Shown here: positions 61,576 through 64,000 of the stretch, one piece after another
How positions within the stretch are numbered: position 1 is the first letter of the stretch
Layout: every line of letters begins with the position of its first letter
NCBI GenBank assembly: GCA_027486655.1
Contig: JAIXOR010000001.1
Location: forward strand, 1-64,000
Direction: 5' to 3'
Source: Verrucomicrobiaceae bacterium
GTDB lineage: Bacteria > Verrucomicrobiota > Verrucomicrobiia > Verrucomicrobiales > Akkermansiaceae
DNA length: 64,000 nucleotides
Made by a program: the position numbers and the translations under genes
Notes under the pieces: model-generated
Told to the model about the DNA's origin: nothing
The model's database searches: none
Seen by the model: only the letters and a program-made list of their open reading frames with translations

Positions 61576-63552
61576 TTACTTGGCGGCGGCGAGGACGGCT
61601 TCCTTGGTGATGCCGAGTTCCTTGAAGACGGTGTTGCCGGGGGCGCTGATGCCGAAGCGGTCGATGCCGATGACCTTGCCGGCGGTGCCGACGTATTTCC
61701 ACCAGAGGCCGGTGACTCCGGCTTCGATGGCGATGCGTTTGGTGACGGCAGCGGGAAGGACGGACTCGCGGTAATCGGCGCTTTGGCGGTCGAAGAGTTC
61801 GAAGCAGGGGAGGGAGACGACGCGGACGCCATCGCCGAGTTCCGCGGCGGCGGCGAGGGCGTATTGGACTTCCGATCCGGAGGCGAGGAGGATGGTGGTG
61901 AGCGGGCCGCTTTCCTGTTTCACGATGTAGCCGCCCTTGAGGGTGCCATCGCGGCGAGTGGCGACGCTCAGGTCGTTCATGAGCGGGATGGCCTGGCGGG
62001 TGAGGATGAGGGCGGTGGGGCCATCGGTGCGGGCCATGGCGGCGATGAAGGCACCGGCGGTTTCCTCGGCATCGCCGGGGCGGATGACGTCGAGGTTCGG
62101 GATGACGCGCAGGCCGCTGACGGTCTCGACCGGTTGGTGGGTGGGGCCGTCCTCACCGACGCCGACGGAGTCGTGGGTGAAGATGTAGGTGACGGGCAGG
62201 TGGGCGAGGGCGGCGAGGCGGATCGAGCCGCGGAGGTAATCGGCGAAGACGAGGAAGGTGGCACCGGAAGCGCGGAAGAGTCCGTCGTAGGCGATGCCGT
62301 TGCAGATGGCGCCCATGGCGTGCTCGCGGATGCCGAACCAGATGTTGCGGCCGAGGGAATTGGCTTTCGAGAAATCGCCGCCGTCCTTGAGGTAGTTTTT
62401 GGTAGAGCCGAAGAGGTCGGCGCTGCCGGTGAGCAGGGAAGGGATCGCTTTGGCGACGGCATTGAGCACGGTACTGCCTGCGGAGCGGGTGGCGTCCTTG
62501 TAGTCGGCCGGGAAGGCGGGGATTTTCTCGGTGAGGTCGGTGGGGACTGCCTTGGCGAGGCCATCGGTGAGTTCCTCGGCGAGGGCGGGGTTGGCGGCGG
62601 CCCAGGCGTCGTAGGTTTGCTGCCAGCCATCGAAGGCGGCCTTGGAAGCGGCTTTTTTCTCTGCGAAGAAGGCCTGGGTTTCCGCGGAAACGAAGAAGTG
62701 TTGGTCGGCGGGGAGTCCGAGGCCGGCGCGGGCGGCTTCGGAGAATTTCGCGCCGCCTTCGCCGTGGCCCTTGGCGGTGCCTTGGACTTCGGCGATGCCT
62801 TTGCCGATGATGGTCTTGGCGATGATCACCTTGGGGCGGCCATTGTCATCGGCCTTGGCCTTGGCAAGGGCGGAGGCGATGGCGTCGAGGTCGTGGCCAT
62901 CGATGGTGACGGCGTCCCAGTTTTGGGATTGGAAGTAGGCCTCGGCGTTTTCGCTCTGGGTGACGTCCGCCATCGCGTCGAGGGTGACGTCGTTGGAGTC
63001 GTAGATGAGGATGAGGTTATCGAGGGCGTTGTGGCCGGCGAAGGCGATGGCTTCCTTGGCGACGCCTTCCTGGAGGCAACCGTCGCCCATGAGAGCGATC
63101 ACGTGGTGGTCGAAGAGTGTGTGTTCCGCGGTGTTGAAGCGGGCTGCGGCGCGTTTGCCGGAGAGGGCGTAGCCGACGGCGTTGCCGACGCCCTGGCCGA
63201 GCGGGCCTGTGGTGGCCTCGACGCCCGGGGTTTCCGCGTATTCCGGGTGGCCCGGGGTGATCGAGTGGAGCTGGCGGAAATTCTTCACATCGTCCTTGGA
63301 GACGGCGTATCCGGAGAGGTGGAGCCAGCCGTAGAGGAACATCGAGCCGTGGCCGGCGGAGAGGATGAAGCGGTCGCGGTTGAGCCACTTGGGTGCGTCC
63401 GGGCAGTAGCGCATGGATTCGCCGAAGAGGACCGCGCCGATCTCGGCGGAGCCGAGGGGGAGGCCGAGGTGGCCGGAATTGCAGGCGTGGACGGCATCGA
63501 TGGCGAGGCCGCGGGCTTCGTTGGCGGCTTGGGCGAGGAGGGTGTGGTTCAT
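61576..63552 (-). CDS. tkt: transketolase
   Basis: 658 residues, normal family length. The thiamine diphosphate site is intact: [57 protein letters not shown] with [10 protein letters not shown], and in the second half [31 protein letters not shown] with the catalytic Glu of the REHAM motif. It moves two-carbon units between sugar phosphates in the pentose phosphate pathway. The chosen ATG precedes [20 protein letters not shown]; a longer frame upstream is arginine-rich and not conserved. A hairpin follows the stop. Confidence 0.96.
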   Translation of the reverse strand: MNHTLLAQAANEARGLAIDAVHACNSGHLGLPLGSAEIGAVLFGESMRYCPDAPKWLNRDRFILSAGHGSMFLYGWLHLSGYAVSKDDVKNFRQLHSITPGHPEYAETPGVEATTGPLGQGVGNAVGYALSGKRAAARFNTAEHTLFDHHVIALMGDGCLQEGVAKEAIAFAGHNALDNLILIYDSNDVTLDAMADVTQSENAEAYFQSQNWDAVTIDGHDLDAIASALAKAKADDNGRPKVIIAKTIIGKGIAEVQGTAKGHGEGGAKFSEAARAGLGLPADQHFFVSAETQAFFAEKKAASKAAFDGWQQTYDAWAAANPALAEELTDGLAKAVPTDLTEKIPAFPADYKDATRSAGSTVLNAVAKAIPSLLTGSADLFGSTKNYLKDGGDFSKANSLGRNIWFGIREHAMGAICNGIAYDGLFRASGATFLVFADYLRGSIRLAALAHLPVTYIFTHDSVGVGEDGPTHQPVETVSGLRVIPNLDVIRPGDAEETAGAFIAAMARTDGPTALILTRQAIPLMNDLSVATRRDGTLKGGYIVKQESGPLTTILLASGSEVQYALAAAAELGDGVRVVSLPCFELFDRQSADYRESVLPAAVTKRIAIEAGVTGLWWKYVGTAGKVIGIDRFGISAPGNTVFKELGITKEAVLAAAK

Positions 63553-63720
63553 GGGGATGGACGCGGCGCGGGTTTTACCATGGGTCGCGCGGAGCGCGTG
63601 AAGACTAGGAATCCGGGCCGGGATGACAAGCGGGTTTCGGGTTTCAAACGTATTACAGTCGCATGACCCGGGTGAAAGCCGGAGCACAGGGGCAGGGAAG
63701 CGACGGCCGCGGGTGGGGGA

Positions 63721-64000
63721 TCAGCGGCGTTTCTTGCGTTTGGGCGGCGGGGACGAGCGGTGTGACTTGGGCGGCCCGGCCTTGGCAGCGGGCTTGGCGG
63801 CGGGTTTGGACTGGGGTTTGCCGCGGTGTTTCGGTTTGGGAGCGGGGCGGCCGTGGACCGGCTGGGTGCCGATGGTGGTGGGAGGTCCGGCGACGGCGAA
63901 ATCGACGAAGCGTTTCTCGCGATCGAGGCCGGTGACGTGGAGGGGGACGCGCATGCCCATGGCGATGACCATGCCATCGGCGGAGACCCATGCGCCGCGG
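63721..64000 (-). CDS. rnr: ribonuclease R (VacB/RNase II family), C-terminal part cut by window edge
   Basis: 93 codons are visible up to the window edge. RGAWVSADGMVIAMGMRVP followed by LHVTGLDREKRFVDFAV is the end of the S1 domain region of RNase R-type exoribonucleases, where a VDF/DRE..FVDF pattern is usual. After it comes a basic, Pro/Ala/Lys-rich tail of about 50 residues ending PPPKRKKRR, a typical unstructured RNase R tail that helps with structured RNA. The catalytic RNB domain would be outside the window. Confidence 0.75.
   Translation of the reverse strand, partial: RGAWVSADGMVIAMGMRVPLHVTGLDREKRFVDFAVAGPPTTIGTQPVHGRPAPKPKHRGKPQSKPAAKPAAKAGPPKSHRSSPPPKRKKRR

Noticed and set aside
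61519-63666. Very long plus-strand open frame (715 codons) opposite tkt
   Set aside because: It is the exact antisense of an intact transketolase and is made of Gly/Asp/Glu/Ala/Val-rich sequence without domains; GC-rich third positions of tkt keep the opposite frame open.

Overview
The window looks like a chromosomal segment of a high-GC member of the Verrucomicrobiota (Luteolibacter/Haloferula-like Verrucomicrobiae). This is inferred from the combination of PEP-CTERM proteins, passenger-repeat (PATR) surface proteins, a planctomycete-type cytochrome (PSCyt1/PSD1) plus DUF1501 pair, a Tat-exported Gfo/Idh/MocA oxidoreductase, a ThuA-like protein, a sulfatase, and a meso-DAP type MurE in a full division/cell-wall cluster. 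I saw no rRNA, tRNA, CRISPR array or prophage.

Layout. 1-215: C-terminal end of a REP-associated (RAYT) transposase. 255-4880: a TonB energising set (coiled-coil membrane protein, ExbD, ExbB, TonB) and its outer-membrane receptor, with a Fur-box-like dyad before the receptor. 5.0-8.4 kb: Uup-type ABC-F ATPase and an exported oxidoreductase. 8.5-14.0 kb: pyrC, then purD-pyrR-membrane protein-pyrB, all on the minus strand, with a PIN-domain toxin-antitoxin pair lying on the plus strand between pyrB and pyrC. 14.2-17.6 kb: ThuA-like protein, sulfatase, TerB-like membrane protein. 17.6-24.7 kb: a BspA-type leucine-rich-repeat surface protein, a small orphan, and a secreted CAP-domain protein. 24.7-29.0 kb: DUF1501 and PSCyt1/DUF1549/DUF1553 pair.

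29.4-41.4 kb is the dcw operon: mraZ, rsmH, ftsL, ftsI, murE, murF, mraY, murD, a LysM membrane protein, ftsW, mostly with ATGA overlaps. The ~940 bases between mraZ and rsmH hold the most unusual object in the window: eight 102/105-bp units, each carrying two different hairpins whose loops are conserved while their stems change in a compensatory way. The array stays in frame with rsmH and its last hairpin covers the most likely rsmH start.

41.6-55.0 kb is a secreted polysaccharide-degradation and surface locus: two paralogous PATR proteins with different C-terminal sorting domains flank a GH5 glycosidase, and a 2291-residue GH30 protein combines PA14, FN3, a repeated beta-sandwich and PATR modules. 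55.1-58.0 kb is a NarL-type two-component system. 58.0-64.0 kb holds a small exported protein, an MBL-fold hydrolase, a PEP-CTERM protein, purine nucleoside phosphorylase, a putative lipoprotein, transketolase and the C-terminus of RNase R.

A second genome-scale observation is a recurring CTGTTAG/CTAACAG heptamer (19 copies counted by eye) that is placed in several reading frames and forces rare codons.
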